Part shown: positions 1 to 12,400 of the stretch, piece after piece | Numbering within the stretch: the first letter of the stretch is position 1 | Layout of the letters: each line of letters begins with the position of its first letter | Source of the DNA: Magnolia sinica | Taxonomy: Eukaryota; Streptophyta; Magnoliopsida; Magnoliales; Magnoliaceae | Direction of reading: 5' to 3' | NCBI RefSeq assembly: GCF_029962835.1 | Contig: NC_080578.1 | Coordinates: forward strand, 104,759,759 to 104,823,758 | DNA length: 64,000 bases | The notes under the pieces: generated by a model | Told to the model about the DNA's origin: nothing | The model's database searches: none | Seen by the model: only the letters and a program-made list of their open reading frames with translations | Made by a program: the position numbers and the translations under genes

Positions 1-1475
1 CCTAAATAAGGTTTGGAATTTGTAAAAGCTATTGGCAAACGATCTAGTGCAACTCATTTGAACCATATTGCAGTGAGGAAACACCATAGATGGACCCATG
101 GGCGCTCAAATGAGGAATTTGGATCCCCTTCTGATCCAAACACTACAAAGACACCATTGATTGGACAATCTTAACAACCCAAACAATTGGTTTTTTCATC
201 ATAGACATCCCTTTTCCAGACAGCAGTGATGTGGAACCACTGGATATACTCGCCACTCGTTTAAAGCAGGATGGTTTGTGGGTAATATGGATTTGCATGG
301 TTTAACGTAGGATGTTGTGCAGTGCTCTGCGGAGAAATAATGTTTTGGCTGTCGTGTGATACGGGAAATCATCTTCTTATGGAAATTTCAACATTAAAAC
401 AGCCTAGGAATTGAGGAAAATTGGCAATGGCAATATTTCATGTCTGGTTTTGTCTTGAGACATCTTCAGCACAACCATCCAAAGCCAAGACCATTAATTG
501 AAACTGCCTAGTCAGCTCCAGAACTCATGCACCACAGATTCCTCATTGGATGGTTGGTGCAATCAACGTTTGAGAGGTGTGAACCCATATATATAACTCA
601 AAATTGTTGGATCTGAGGGTCTTAAAAGCCAAAGAAATTGTAATGGTAAAAGGCAAAGGCAACAAGAAAAAGAAAACATACCAAAGAAGAAAATTTAATT
701 TATTTTCATGGTGGAAAAAGGATATGCAGAGTGATTGTCTGAAACAAAGGGGGAGCGACTGGTGATTTTTTTTCATATCTTCAACAAGGATTAGTATCCA
801 TCCAGGAATGGCCTATGCTTCTGTGAGTGGATAAAATGGCAACTAAGGGCCCGCTTCCAGGTGGATGTTACCCGTCTGAGACCCCAGAAATTCTGTTAAC
901 ATGCCATGGACCAAAAGTAATGTTGATCTGCTCATCAGGAAGATTGAAACCTATACAGAGAGATGGCTGTAAGAGAAACCAGTCCCACAGATCAAATTCA
1001 ATGTACATGTGGTTCACTTTTGAGTGTAATACCATGATTTCTGGTAAATGGCATGCTCTAAACACATGAATCATGATGGTGAGAGAAGCACCAAAATGAA
1101 AAGGATTAAAACACATGAATAAAGGATCAATTCCTGTCCATTTATCCCAACAGATGGAAGAAGAAACCATAAAAAGATATAAGTCAAAGGAGCATAGCCT
1201 TGGTTTTTCTTGGGCAGCTTCCTTCTTTTCACCAAATAACAAAGGAGCCTTCTTTCAAATGAGGGTTGCCCAATTTACTCTCTCAACAACTCTTACACAG
1301 GAAAGCATGGAGAAGGCAATGATATGGTTTTACAAACAAACATCACGAGGATACCTACGCATGCATACGGTAAAAGAAAGAAAAAAAGTTAACAGCCCTG
1401 CCAAACTCTCTTCCATATCTCACATTCCGAGCATCAACTATCACAACAAACAGGTGCCCCAAATGCTAACAAGAC
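1..1475. other. Intergenic DNA and probable 3' UTR of the F-box gene
   Basis: No coding region is supported here. The part next to 1475 should hold the 3' untranslated region of the minus-strand F-box/kelch gene. The only AATAAA I found on the minus strand lies at 699-704, far from the stop, so the polyadenylation site is not settled. Short open frames on both strands lack recognisable motifs. Confidence 0.4.
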
Positions 1476-2519
1476 CTAAATCCTCAGTATCGTACACCCA
1501 AGTATTGTGCCATGGCATAGCGTCATCGGAGCCACCTGGCGCCATGTTGGTCTATCGCTCCTGACGGAAAGGACATCCACATCGGACAACAACTTGATGA
1601 CCAGATTCCACCTGCCAGGACCAATTACTCCTCCGATCACGTATAGCTCGTCCCCCAATCCTATCATATCAAACCCGATTCGGCTCTGAAAGTCCAATGC
1701 CGAAGAAACCACCTTCCTTCGCCGCTGCTCTTTGTCCTGCTTGAAAACGAGCCCGTGGCTCAACACATACAGCTCGCCTCGGACCACTGCCATTGGACCC
1801 TGGAGCCACCCATAGTCCTCGACAGCCCAACAGTGCTCAGCGTTCTCCAACACCTGCACTGTTGACAGCCCTTTGTGCAAGACGTGCACCTTCCCCCCAA
1901 TCACCACCCCCGAGCATGCAGAATTATGCGTGTGGTGGAGATCAGGTATTGGTTCCCACACATCCTTCTCAGGATCATAAATCTCAGCCTTTGAGATCGA
2001 CTTCCGGCAGTTAGTAAAACCACCCGCAACAACAATCTTTCCATCCAACACGCAGCATGCAAACATAGCACGAGGGACAAGCATGGGTGCTTGGCGGGCC
2101 CACTGACGGAGGATGGGGTCGTAAGACCACACCTCATCAGTGGCAAAGATCCCATCATGATCGCCAGTCAAAGGATCAACAGCATCGCTGCCACCGCCAA
2201 GTACAAATAGCTTCCCTGCTGTAGACACAACACCAAAGTGGGCAAGGTGCCTAATTGCTGAGGGCAGAATGGGGAGGGTCATCCAGAGGTCACTGAGAGG
2301 ATCGTAGAGCTGCCACACGTTCTCAGGTTCAAAGGCACACACACAGAGAAGCTCCTCCGATGCACCTACCTCAAGCCGGGCCCTGGCAATCTCAGAGCTG
2401 CGAAGGGCAGCTCTCCAGGAGCGGCAAACAAGCTCCAAGTTGGGGTGGTGGTGGATAGGCACGCGCGCCAGGCACCTTAGGGCAACTGCATCAGGAAGAC
2501 CGTCGATCAAGCCAGACAT
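1476..2519 (-). CDS. SKIP30: F-box/kelch-repeat protein, SKIP30-like
   Basis: Single-exon coding region of 347 codons. The N-terminus (MSGLIDGLPDAVALRCLARV, about residues 1-40) is an F-box that ends in a CRSWRAAL-type motif. It is followed by kelch repeats recognisable by GKLFVLGGG (about 105), GKIVVAGGF (about 165), GKVHVLHKG and DELYVIGGV, and it ends in HGTILGCTILRI. The sequence closely recalls the SKIP30 family of plants, whose members bind SKP1-like proteins as substrate receptors of SCF ubiquitin ligases; the substrate is not evident. I chose the ATG at 2519 because SKIP30 proteins begin MSGLI. An in-frame ATG six codons upstream (2537) would add an unconserved leader. A TTTCAG acceptor-like site on the minus strand near 2600 suggests a spliced 5' UTR. 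The frame is intact with no internal stop. Stop TAG at 1476-1478. Confidence 0.93.
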   Translation of the reverse strand: MSGLIDGLPDAVALRCLARVPIHHHPNLELVCRSWRAALRSSEIARARLEVGASEELLCVCAFEPENVWQLYDPLSDLWMTLPILPSAIRHLAHFGVVSTAGKLFVLGGGSDAVDPLTGDHDGIFATDEVWSYDPILRQWARQAPMLVPRAMFACCVLDGKIVVAGGFTNCRKSISKAEIYDPEKDVWEPIPDLHHTHNSACSGVVIGGKVHVLHKGLSTVQVLENAEHCWAVEDYGWLQGPMAVVRGELYVLSHGLVFKQDKEQRRRKVVSSALDFQSRIGFDMIGLGDELYVIGGVIGPGRWNLVIKLLSDVDVLSVRSDRPTWRQVAPMTLCHGTILGCTILRI

Positions 2520-2595
2520 AGTGGTCCTACATCTCATTTAGAACATTCCTAGGAGACAGACAAGTAGATGACAATGTGGACAATGCAGGATGCGG

Positions 2596-2605
2596 GACCT
2601 GAAAC
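2596..2605 (-). promoter_or_regulatory. Putative 3' splice site of a 5' UTR intron of the SKIP30-like gene
   Basis: Read on the minus strand there is a pyrimidine-rich GGGTTTCAG followed by GTCCCGC, about 80 bases upstream of the chosen ATG. It is an acceptor-like site where a 5' UTR intron could end. Inference only; the donor was not located. Confidence 0.35.
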
Positions 2606-2836
2606 CCAGAAATCGTAGCATTCAGTTAGAATAAGAAGACAGTGAGATACATATGCATGAAAAGACAGTGATTTAGGATTGAGGAGTCATCTTCTTGCGC
2701 CAGTGGTGTAAATTATCAGATCCATCAGAATATCCACATGAGAAAGACTAACAACATCAGTTTACATGTTTCCAAGTTCACTAAAATTTTGCACACCCTT
2801 CTTAACTCCATGCTGTGAGGAATCCATTATGAATGG

Positions 2837-2966
2837 CATACATAGCCTGCTTTTAATATCATTGGATAAACCGTTCATCTACATACCCTGCTTTTAATAT
2901 CATTGGATAAACCGTTCATCTACATACCCTGCTTTTAATATCATTGGATATACAGTTCATTCATCC
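2837..2966. repeat. 41-bp direct tandem repeat, about three copies
   Basis: The phrase CTGCTTTTAATATCATTGG recurs at 2847, 2888 and 2929, exactly 41 bases apart; the last copy is slightly degenerate. It lies 330-450 bases upstream of the F-box gene start, in its promoter or 5' UTR intron. Confidence 0.92.
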
Positions 2967-3189
2967 AGTTCACAAATGGCACAGGAAACAGAAAAAGTCA
3001 GTGAAACATGGTAAGAATGGCATAAAATACCAGGTAGTATCGGAACAAATGGGCAGGGGGAGGGGGCTGGGTAGCCCGCCCAACCCAACTTTGGGCTAGG
3101 CTTGGGCCTCGCATGCATGGCCAGACCAATTTTTCGGTTGGGGGCTCAAGTCATTTTACTCTGGTCTGACCTGACTTTACATGTACATG
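2967..3189. other. Intergenic DNA upstream of the F-box gene
   Basis: Includes a dispersed-repeat phrase rich in GGGCT/AGCCC words (3060-3170) of the kind seen again near 23010 and 24880. No gene seen. Confidence 0.4.
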
Positions 3190-6100
3190 TGTTATATCCT
3201 ACGAAGGATGAGGACTGGCTATGCACAAGTATCTTCTATACTTGATGCACAGTTAATGGATGTTGCCACATGATCATTGATGGAGGAAGTTGTGAGAATG
3301 TCGTGGCCAAGGAGGTGATTGAAAAGCTTAAAATTCCTACAGAGAAGCACCACACACCATATCGCCTTTATTGGTTTAAGAAAGGTAATGAGGAAACAGT
3401 TTCAACCCGTGCACTTATTTCATTTTCGATTGGAGGAAAGTAGCATGACAACGTGTGGTGCGACGTCGCCCCAATGGACGCATGCCACATTTTGTTGGTT
3501 AGACCATGGCAATTTGATTGGAGTGTTGTACATCATGGCCGGAAGCACACTTTCACTTTTTGGAAGGATAAGGTAAAAGTTGTATTGGGTCCCACTAGAG
3601 AGAAGGAATCCCCAAAAACCCAACTAATTGGGGGATGTGAATTTTCTATCCATGTCACAGTTTATAGCAGAGACAGAAGAGGGTGTGATAGTTTTTTGCC
3701 ATGGTTGGAAAAGATGCGATGAGTGGTATAGAAGTGTCGGACATAATGAAGCCTATAATGAAGGAATTTGCATATGTTTTTACTGATGACTTGCTAGTTG
3801 GATTGCCACCTATGCGGGACATACAACACCATATTGATCTTGTCCCAGGGACCGAATGAGCCCAAAAGAGTATGAGGAGCTCAATCAGTAGGTTGGGGAG
3901 TTAATTGGATTGTGGTTATATATGGGAGAGCATGAGTCCCTATGTCGTTCCAGCCCTCTTAACCCCTAAGAAGGATGAATCATAGAGGATGTGTGTGGAT
4001 AGTAGGGCCATCAATAATCACAATCAAATACAGATTCCCGATCCACAGTTTGACGGCATGCTTGATATGTTGATTGGCGCAAAGGTGTTCTCTAAGATAG
4101 ATCTGAGAAGTGGTTACCACCAGATTAGAATCCGCCCAAGAGATGAACGGAAAACAACGTTTAATACGTGCGAAGGACTTTATGAATGGCTTGTCATGCC
4201 ATTTGGTTTGTCAAACGCACCAAGCACTTTCATGTGGATGATGAACCAGATGCTTACACCATGCATTAGTAAATTCGTTGTGTTTTATTTTGATGATATA
4301 TTGGTGTATAGCCCAGATGAGCATACTCGTATACAACACCTTCGAGAAGTGTCTGAGGTTCTAAGGGGTGAGCAAATGTATGCCAATACCAAGAAGTGTA
4401 GTTTTGTGACCGATAGGGTGATATTTTTGGGTTAAGTGGTGTCAACGGCTGGAATTACAGTTGATAATGAGAATGTGATGGTTGTCCGAGAATGGCCTAC
4501 CCCTTCTAGCATGCAGGAAGTGCGGACTTTCCATGGGTTGGCATCTTTCTATCGCCGATTCATAAGAAATTTTAGTACGATCATGGCACCAATAACGAAT
4601 TGCATTAAGCAGGGTCCATTCGTTTGGACAAAGGAAGCGGCTCATAGCTTTGATACGATTAAGAAAAAATTATCGAAAGCTCCAGTTTTGGCACTACCGG
4701 GTTTCGAAAAAAGTATTTCAGGTAGATACGGATGCATCACATGCCAGCATAGGTGCGGTGTTAAGCCAAGATGGAAGGCCTATTACATATTTCAAAGAGA
4801 AGCTCAATGGAGCAAGGACTCAGTATTCCACTTATGATATCAAGTTTTATGCCAACGTCCAGGCTCTACGACATTGGCAACGTTATCTGATTCAACAAGA
4901 GTTCATCTTGTACTCCGATAATGAAGCATTGCAATATATAAATGGGTAAACATAAAATGAATCGCATGCACGTGAAGTGGATTTCTTATGTGCAAGAATT
5001 CGTGTTCTCTTTGAAGCACAAGTCCGGTACACAATAAGGTGGTTGATGCATTAAGTCAGAAGGTGGCATTAATGGTTACTTTATGGGTGCGCATAGTTGG
5101 GTTTGATATGTTACCCAAGATGTATCAGGAAGATCCGGACTTTGGAAAGATTTGGTGGGATGTGCAACAGGGTCAATTGAGAGAATATCTTATGCAGGAT
5201 GGGTTTCTATTCAAGGGTGCACAGCTATGTGTACCAAATTGCTACCCCTGCTCGCAGATCATTATGGAGTTGCATGCAGGTGCTTTATCGGGTCACTTTG
5301 GTCGCAACAAGATAGTGGCTTTGGTGGAACAAGATTATTTTTTGCCTAGATTGAGTCGGGATGTGGCTCGGTTCGTGGAACATTGTCATATTTTCCAAAT
5401 GGCCAAAGGTCATATTCAGAATATTGGCCTTTATACTCCACTTTTTGTTCCTAAGGCACGATGGGAGGATGTTAGCATGGATTTTGTGTTGAGTCTTCTG
5501 TGGACCCAACAAGCTATAGACAATGTTTTTTTGGTTTTTGACAAGTTCTCTAAAATGGCACAATTCATTCCCTGTAAGAAGACTTCAGATGCTTCATGTG
5601 GCCAGCCTTTATTTCTGGGAGGTGGTTCGTGGTTCAATTGCATGGTCCGAAGACCATTACTTTTGATAGAGACACCAAATTTGTGGGCCACTTTTGGTGC
5701 ACGTTGTGGAGGAGATTGGGGACAGACATGCGCTTCAGTACTGCCTATCACTCACGAACAGATGGACACACTGAAGTTGTCAACAGAAGTTTGAGCAACT
5801 TGCTTAGTAGCTTGGTGGGCCGTCGTCCAAGACAGTGGGACCTCATGCCACCTCATGCAGAATTTGCTTACAATAGCTCGCGCAACAGGTCTACACAGAT
5901 GAGCCCTTCTGAGATTGTGTATGGGGCCAATCCAACTAATGTTTTGGATCTTGTACCAATTCAAAAGCCCGGAAATGTTAACGAGGATGCCGAGGAGATG
6001 GCTCAAAACATCCGAGCAATGCATAAACGGGAACACGATTGCAAGCTAACAATGCCAAGTATAAGGAAGTCGCGGATCGTCACCGCAGGTCGCTGATTTT

Positions 6101-6960
6101 TTAGGGAGACCTGGTGTGGGTTTTTCTTCAACGAGAGAGGTTCCCCATGGGTGCTTATAACAAGCCTAAAGCAAAGAAAATTGGGCCTTGTCGCATTCTA
6201 AAGAAGATCAATGACAATGCCTAAAAGGTGAAGTTGCCTGATCACGTTAAGACTTCCAATGTTTTCAACGTAGAAGATCTTACACCCTACGAGGGAGAGC
6301 AACCGATCGTTCAAGTACTAGAGGAGGAGGACGAAGCAAACTCAAGATCGAGTTCTTCTCAAGAAGGGGAGACTAATGATTAGACAGATCGAGTGATGGC
6401 ATTAGCAAAGAAGTTCTCGGATCATTTTTAAAATAGCAAAGAGGCTCAAAAGAGTCTGATCTAATATTGGATGGCTAGATTGGATGATCTAAGTGGGGGA
6501 CCCACAAACAAACATACCCCTAATTTGATCATTATTCAATAAAGTATCTAGATCCATTGTATCTACATTGTGTCTAGATTTGTTGTATCTAGATTATGTC
6601 TAGATTCGTTGAATCTAGATTGCCTTAGTTCGTTGTATTTATAATAAAGTGTCTAGATTCATTGTATCTAGACTATGTCTAGATTCGTTGTATCTAGATT
6701 ATGTCTAGATTCATTGTATCTAGATAATGTCTAAATCCATTGTATCTACAATATAGTGTATAAATTTATTGTATCTAGATTGTGTCTAGGTTCGTTGTAT
6801 CTAGATTGTGTCTAGATTCATATTTTTCTGTTTACAAGTATGTAACTCTGGAAAAGGGAAATCATACCTTATAATTCTTGCATATTAGTAAAAGTTATCA
6901 GCTTGGTTTTCTTGGTGTAGACCTTATTAGTAGACCTGTTGGGACGTGAAATCAACATCG
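3190..6960 (+). mobile_element. Ty3/gypsy retrotransposon fossil, broken
   Basis: Parts in order: retropepsin-like region (about 3270-3600, with the IIDGGS-type active-site phrase), reverse transcriptase (about 3960-4440, with YFDDIL), RNase H (about 4500-5030) and integrase with an HFGRNK-type zinc-finger region and catalytic core (about 5040-6110). A C-terminal tail ending near 6330 follows, then a probable 3' LTR region to about 6960 that contains a minisatellite. The order RT-RH-IN marks the Ty3/gypsy superfamily. I see no chromodomain, so the clade is left open. Gag and the 5' end are not seen. The copy is clearly broken, with many breaks (on the order of ten), and looks old. Confidence 0.9.
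6547..6830. repeat. Minisatellite of about 26 bp, roughly ten units
   Basis: Degenerate tandem units of the form TCTAGATTCGTTGTATCTAG followed by a short spacer run through this stretch. It sits directly downstream of the gypsy integrase tail, inside what should be the 3' LTR region of that fossil. Confidence 0.88.
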
Positions 6961-7080
6961 GTAAGGTGATATTTTACATATCTTGCTTGTGTTAACTTTT
7001 TATTTCTTGTTATATTTCACCTTTAGGAGTAGTGGTTGTGTCACCCTTCTTTCCGATTTTTCCCATAATAGTCCACTTCG

Positions 7081-7416
7081 CTTTAATTTGTTAAATCTCA
7101 TTCAAATCATTGGATTTGATCTCAAAATAAGTCTAGATCTAGCCTAAAATGAGTTTTTAAGGTTCCTCCATGGTTTAAATGGAAAAAAGGAGGCATGAGT
7201 GAAATTTTGAAAACAAAATTCAAAATTGGGCTTTTATGGGCGTATCGGTGATGATACGCCCTGTATCGGCCAATATGGGCCAATACAGGCCAATACGAGT
7301 CAAATTTTTCGTATCGAGCCAATATGGTCTCCAGTATCATGTATATTGTTTGATGCTAATATGGATATGATATGGCAGTATCGGCCAAAATGATACCGAT
7401 ATTCGGATCTATGGAA
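7081..7416. repeat. GTATCGG/CCGATAC word repeat, copy 1
   Basis: An AT-rich arm (about 7100-7230) is followed by a stretch dense in GTATCGGCC, CCAATACGG and their complements (7235-7410), able to fold on itself in many registers. The AT-rich arm is recognisably homologous, though diverged, to 14470-14640. Non-coding; a short non-autonomous element is likely. Confidence 0.6.
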
Positions 7417-10400
7417 AAAGGTGGATAGTTGGGAGGGATTTTTCTCTATTAATGTAGTTTTTAAGGAGATCTCTTCTGGATTCCAATGGCTCTTCTCTAG
7501 AGTTTATGGTCCAACCCATCCCACCTTGCGGAATTCCTTCTCAAAAGATTTATTTCAAGCTTTTGATAAGTGGAATCTCCCTTGGTGAAGAGGAGGAGAC
7601 TTTAATGTTGTTCATTTTATTCATGAGAAATCCACTGGGTCTCGGGTCTCCTCTAGTGTGCAGGGATTCTCTAACTGGAGGAGCAAACATGAACTCGTAG
7701 ATCTTCCCATGGGGATATCAAGTATTAATTGTCCAATGGTTGATCACCCTCCAGTTTTGTCTCTTCTGGACAGATTTGTTGTGTCCCCCTCTTGGATTCA
7801 ACAATTCAAGTATGCTCGCAAGGGGGTCTCCTAAAATCTACTTCTGATCATTGGCCGATCTTGTTAGAGGTTGATGAGATACACCAGGGGTCAAGACCTT
7901 TTAGGTTTGAACTTGCCTGGCTTTACATAGAAGGTTTTCATGACCTTATTTCTTATTGGTGGTCTTCTTTTGCTATTAAAGGATTTCGGGGATTCAAGTT
8001 GTTCAAAAAGCCCTAGTTGCTCAAACAGACGCTAAAGGTTTGGCATAAAGAGGCATTTGGTTTAGAGAATCTCAGATGATATCTTTGCCAAATGATATCC
8101 AAGCCTTGGACTAGAGGAACAAGATGGACCTGTTTCAGAGGACAATTGTGCTACTCGAGATAAGTATACCCAGGATTATTGTTCTCATCTTAAGAGGAAG
8201 AAATTAAATGGTTTTAGCGATATGATGAGGACATCCGAGCACCATACCAGAGGAGGGTTGAGCCAATCTCCTTATAGCTAGACGGCCATTACATGGGGCC
8301 CACTTGACCCAATTCACATTCCTAGTTACGTTGAAGACCCTACGTGCATGCTCATGCATCTTTGAAGGCCCTACACTGGAAAGATGCACGTGGGTTGCAT
8401 ATAGAAGCTTGATAGACACATCGGACCATTGGATTGGGTGGACATGATGATCGGACCGTTGGATCATCATCATCGGACATCTTGATTGTGGACCCCCATG
8501 GGCCACGAAATAGTTTAGTTGTTTAGATTGTTTACATGCTTCATTATTTTTGGTATACCTTATATTTGTATTGAGATTAGGAAGTTAGGAACAAATTTTA
8601 ATTTATTAAATTTCTTTATGTTGAGAATCTTATCTGAGAGTGTCTTTTTGTAAAAGGTTTTTTCTGAGACTATAAAAGAGAGAGATGGGTGTGTAAAGCC
8701 CTAATGCCATTATTTTGAAAAAAAAAAAACTGTTTTCTTTTTTTCATGTAATTTGAAAAATACTCCATGTGATTTAGAGCTTGGATTGAATGTGATTCCA
8801 TTCCCCATTCAATGGAGGTGCGAAGTCTCCATCTATCATCTTCCTTCTCTCTTCCTTTCTGTCCAAAAGATGTATTTTTCCAAAAAAAAACTTCATCTCT
8901 TTTCTTCCCTTCCTAACCAAGACCATCCAAATCATATTTTTCTTCAACTTCTCATCATCCAACTTCAACCCCAACCAAAATCAACCATTGAGGACCCAAA
9001 AAGCCTAGCCAATGACCCACACGTATGAGCCCCTAGGCTAAGCGCATGGACAACCGCTCAATCCTTTAATTTTCCCTTGCTTCCCCCATAAAAACCCCTT
9101 GATTTCCCATCCATAACCCTACCCTAAACCCTAAATCTTCAATTTCCTATTTTTTCCAATTTCTAAAAACCCTAATTCTAAAATTCTCAATTCCCATGAA
9201 CCTTAATTTTCCAAATTTCAGATTTTCCCTTTCCTAACCCTAATCATAAGACCTATAAATATGTCCCTTAAGTGTGGAATGTGCCTATGCTAAATTGAAA
9301 GTTCTATCCTTCCATCGGGCCTAGTTTTAATTGATTTGTGTGATTCCTTCGCATGCAGGCATGTGATTTAGGTTAAATCAAATTTTATTGCCTATTGTTT
9401 ACTCTTAATTATTTGGTGGATTAGCATCTTTTGTTAATTGAATTACTTTATGGACCCTTTCATAATCTTCACATTGCATGCTAGCATTAAATCATGTGTC
9501 CTGCATCATGATCCTAGGTTGTTTGGCTAAAAGGAGATCAAAACACTAAATTCTTCCATAGTTTTGTTAAATGCCCAAGCGTGAGTCAATTGTATTTCTT
9601 CCCTTATGTTGAAAGGCGAAAGGGTCACTAGATCACAAATTGTGAACTTCTACTCTCAATTGCTATCCAAAGATAATTTAAATCATCCCTATTGATAATT
9701 TGTCTTTTGATTGTATCTCCATTGAAGAAGTTGAGTCCTTGGAAAAACTTTTCCTCCTTGAAGAGATTAAGTATGCGATCTTTGAGTTAGATAGTGATAA
9801 AGCCCCTGGCCCTGATGAATTCCCGATAGCTTTTTACCAATCTTTTTGGGACCTGATTAAAGATGATTTGATGAGTTTTGTTGAAGATTTCTTCTACTCT
9901 AATCCGCAAACCTCAGAAATGGGCAATACCTTCATCATTTTGATCCCAAAGTTGGAGGGTGCTGAAAACTTCAAGAATTTTAGACCAATTAATCTAATGA
10001 GTAGTCCTTAAGCCAAAGGTTGAGGAATGTGCTCCCAAGCATGATCTCCCCTTATCAGAGTGCCTTTGTTTACGGAAGACAGATTCTTGATAGTGGTTTT
10101 AATTGCTCCCGAATGTTTTGATTCTTGTTCAAGATCAAGCTATGGTGGAGTCATGTGTAACTTAGACCTAGAAAAGGCAAGCACATTAAATGGTCTTTCT
10201 TGGACAACATGATGGCCCAGATGGAGTTTGGGGGAAAATGGAAACATTGGATCTTAGCTTCTGTATCTTTAACTAAGTTCTCTATTTTAATTAATAGGTC
10301 TCCATTTGGTTTGTTTAAAGCTTCTCGTGGTTTAAGACAAAGGGGATCCTTTGTCCCCCTTTCTTTTTGTCCTTGTTTTGGAGGCTCTTAGTCATAAAGG

Positions 10401-12090
10401 GCAAAAGGAAACAATTCAAGGTGGAAAATTTTCCAAATAGGATCAGCCATCTTCAATTTGCAAATGATACTCTGTTTTTTTGTGAAGCTAAGGATTTCAT
10501 GGTGGATTTTTTAAGTATGGTTATTTGCTGGTTTCAGGTTGTCTCAGGTGACAGGACTCAAAGTGAACATTGCTAAAAGTTAATTTTTTGGGATTAACTT
10601 GTCTAAAGAAGAGACTTCTTCCTTTGCAGAATCTTTTAGATGTTGTGCGGGTTCTCTCCCAAGTACATATTTAGGCCTCCCGCTCTGTGCAGGAAAACCT
10701 CCTCTTCACCTTTGGGATAAAGTTATTGAGCATTTGGAGAGAAAACTCTCCCCTGGAAGTGTAAACTTCTCTCTTTGGGTGGCAAGATTACTCTAATAAA
10801 AACTTATTTGCCTAATTTGCCTCTATTATATGTCCACGTTCTCATGTCCCAAGTCAATAATTGCCCGAATTGATAAAATGAGAAGAGAGTTGTTGTGATA
10901 AGGGGGATCCTCCAAGAAGTTCCCTCTTCTCAAATGGAGGGAGGTTTGTTCTCCTTCCTTAGAGGGAGGGGCTGGACTCATACGCTTGGATCTGGCTAAT
11001 GAGGCCTTGTTGGGTAAGCGGATTTAGAGGTTTGCCATTGAAAATTCTAGCCTATGGAGGTCTGTTATTGCTGCCAAATATGGTCTTCAATCTGGGGAGT
11101 GGAGTACCAGACCCTCTTCTATTTACCGTTCTTCTTTCTTGTGGAAAGGTATCATGAAACTGTCTTCCAAGGTTTTCTTTGAACTTGTTAATTTCGTCCT
11201 TGGGAAAGGTGATCGAATCAGATTTTGGGAAGAGCCGTGGTGCCCAACCCCAACCCCCCCCCCCCCCCAAAGTACTCTTTCCCTTCACTAACTTACCTAA
11301 GTTCTAATAAGGACATTTTGTTGTCAAAATGTTTCTCAGGGTCCGGAGATAATGGTGTCTTAGATCCCCACTTCGGAAGAATCTATGACGAGGAACTTTC
11401 GGACCTTACGTCTCTTCTCTGTCTCCTACTAGCAAGGAGACTCTCCTGGAACCGATCGAGTTCAAGTGTCTTCTCAATTAAATCCTTTTATAATCATCAA
11501 ACATATGAGGAAGATCTGGTTTATGTAGCCCCTCTAAAAGTGGCAACTTTTGCTTGATTCCTTGGGAGAAATCGTATTCTTACCATTGATAACCACCGGA
11601 AAAGGGGCATGGTTTTGCCTAATGGCATGCAGCCTGTCTTCAAGATGAAGTATCTGCCAATCACCTCTTCATTCACTGTTGCTTTTCTACGAAAATCTAG
11701 TCTCGTGTGTTGTAGATGGTTGGGGTTAATTGGGCTATGCCAGAAGACGTGGGAGGCCTGTTTTGTTCATGGATGGGGGCCTGCTTAGTAAGAAGAAGTG
11801 GTGAATCATGTTTCCTGCAGTCCTTTAGTCCATCTAGCTCGAGAGAAACAATCGGTGTTTCAATAATTCGAGAATTTCTGAGGACGGGATCTTTAGCAAA
11901 GTCCTAAGCCTATTTAGGAATTGGGCGCCTTAACATTTGTGATTTTTGGGCGTCATGCTAGCTACGGGACTATGATTGTGTAGTTTTTGTTTTGTTTCCT
12001 TTTTCTTTTTCCTTCTTGTCTTGTTTTTCTCGTGTAGTTTTTCTTCTTGTTTCGTTCTAATAAAATTTCATCTTTTAAAAAAGAAAAAAA
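7417..12090 (+). mobile_element. L1-type LINE, 5' truncated, decayed, split by an LTR insertion
   Basis: Plant L1-clade non-LTR retrotransposon. The 5' part (7417-8222) covers the C-terminal half of the apurinic endonuclease (WRGGDFN-like phrase near 7585, then LDRFVVSPSW near 7770). After the inserted LTR the frame resumes with WLKGDQNTKFFH (about 9527). Next come the reverse transcriptase (SDKAPGPDEFP near 9795; LQFANDTLFF near 10455), the YLGLPLCAGKPP motif (about 10670), and the C-terminal zf-RVT-type region (11050-11800). The 3' end is a polyadenylation-like AATAAAATTTC and an A-rich tail at 12058-12090. It carries many stops and frameshifts (for example a stop soon after 10010) and a deletion within the RT, so it is a pseudogene copy. 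Target-site repeats were not identified. The start is truncated inside the endonuclease. Confidence 0.9.
8223..9508 (+). mobile_element. Probable solo LTR inserted in the LINE
   Basis: The LINE reading sense stops near 8215 and resumes near 9515. The interposed 1.29 kb starts TGATGAGGACA and ends TGTCCTGCATCA, giving TG..CA ends with short inverted repeats, as LTRs have. A TATA-like ACTATAAAAGAG lies near 8670. No coding domains are visible. A clean target-site duplication was not found, so the boundaries may be off by a few bases. Family not assigned. Confidence 0.62.
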
Positions 12091-12400
12091 TTAAAGGTTA
12101 TCATGTATCTTTTAACATCTCCTAAAGCTTCACTGAAAAAATTTCACCATTCTCCTAAAATTCCTCATTGTTTCCCTCATATTATGATAATTATGCAATA
12201 CATGCGATATTTCCTAATGTTTCCTATGATAGTCCGCATCCCAAGGGTGTAATATAGTGCAATACTGATACTTCGAACATTGTCGCCACCATGCCAAACA
12301 TAAAAAGAAAGGCAGAAGATGATTGGATCTCCAATGAAGGAAGAGAAGAGACATGCATGCCTTCTATTTAAGTGTAAGAGCTAGAAGAACTATGAAGGAC
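12091..12400. other. Intergenic, AT-rich
   Basis: No gene or repeat that I recognise. Confidence 0.4.

Noticed and set aside
868-1242. Minus-strand open frame of 124 codons downstream of the F-box gene
   Set aside because: No motif, overlaps other frames, and lies where the 3' UTR of the F-box gene is expected.
2520-2537. Upstream in-frame start codon of the F-box gene
   Set aside because: It would add MRCRTT before the family-typical MSGLI start; the inner ATG fits known SKIP30 proteins better.
9700-11907. Open frames with reverse transcriptase similarity as genes
   Set aside because: They are pieces of one decayed LINE with stops and shifts between them and an A-rich tail at its end.
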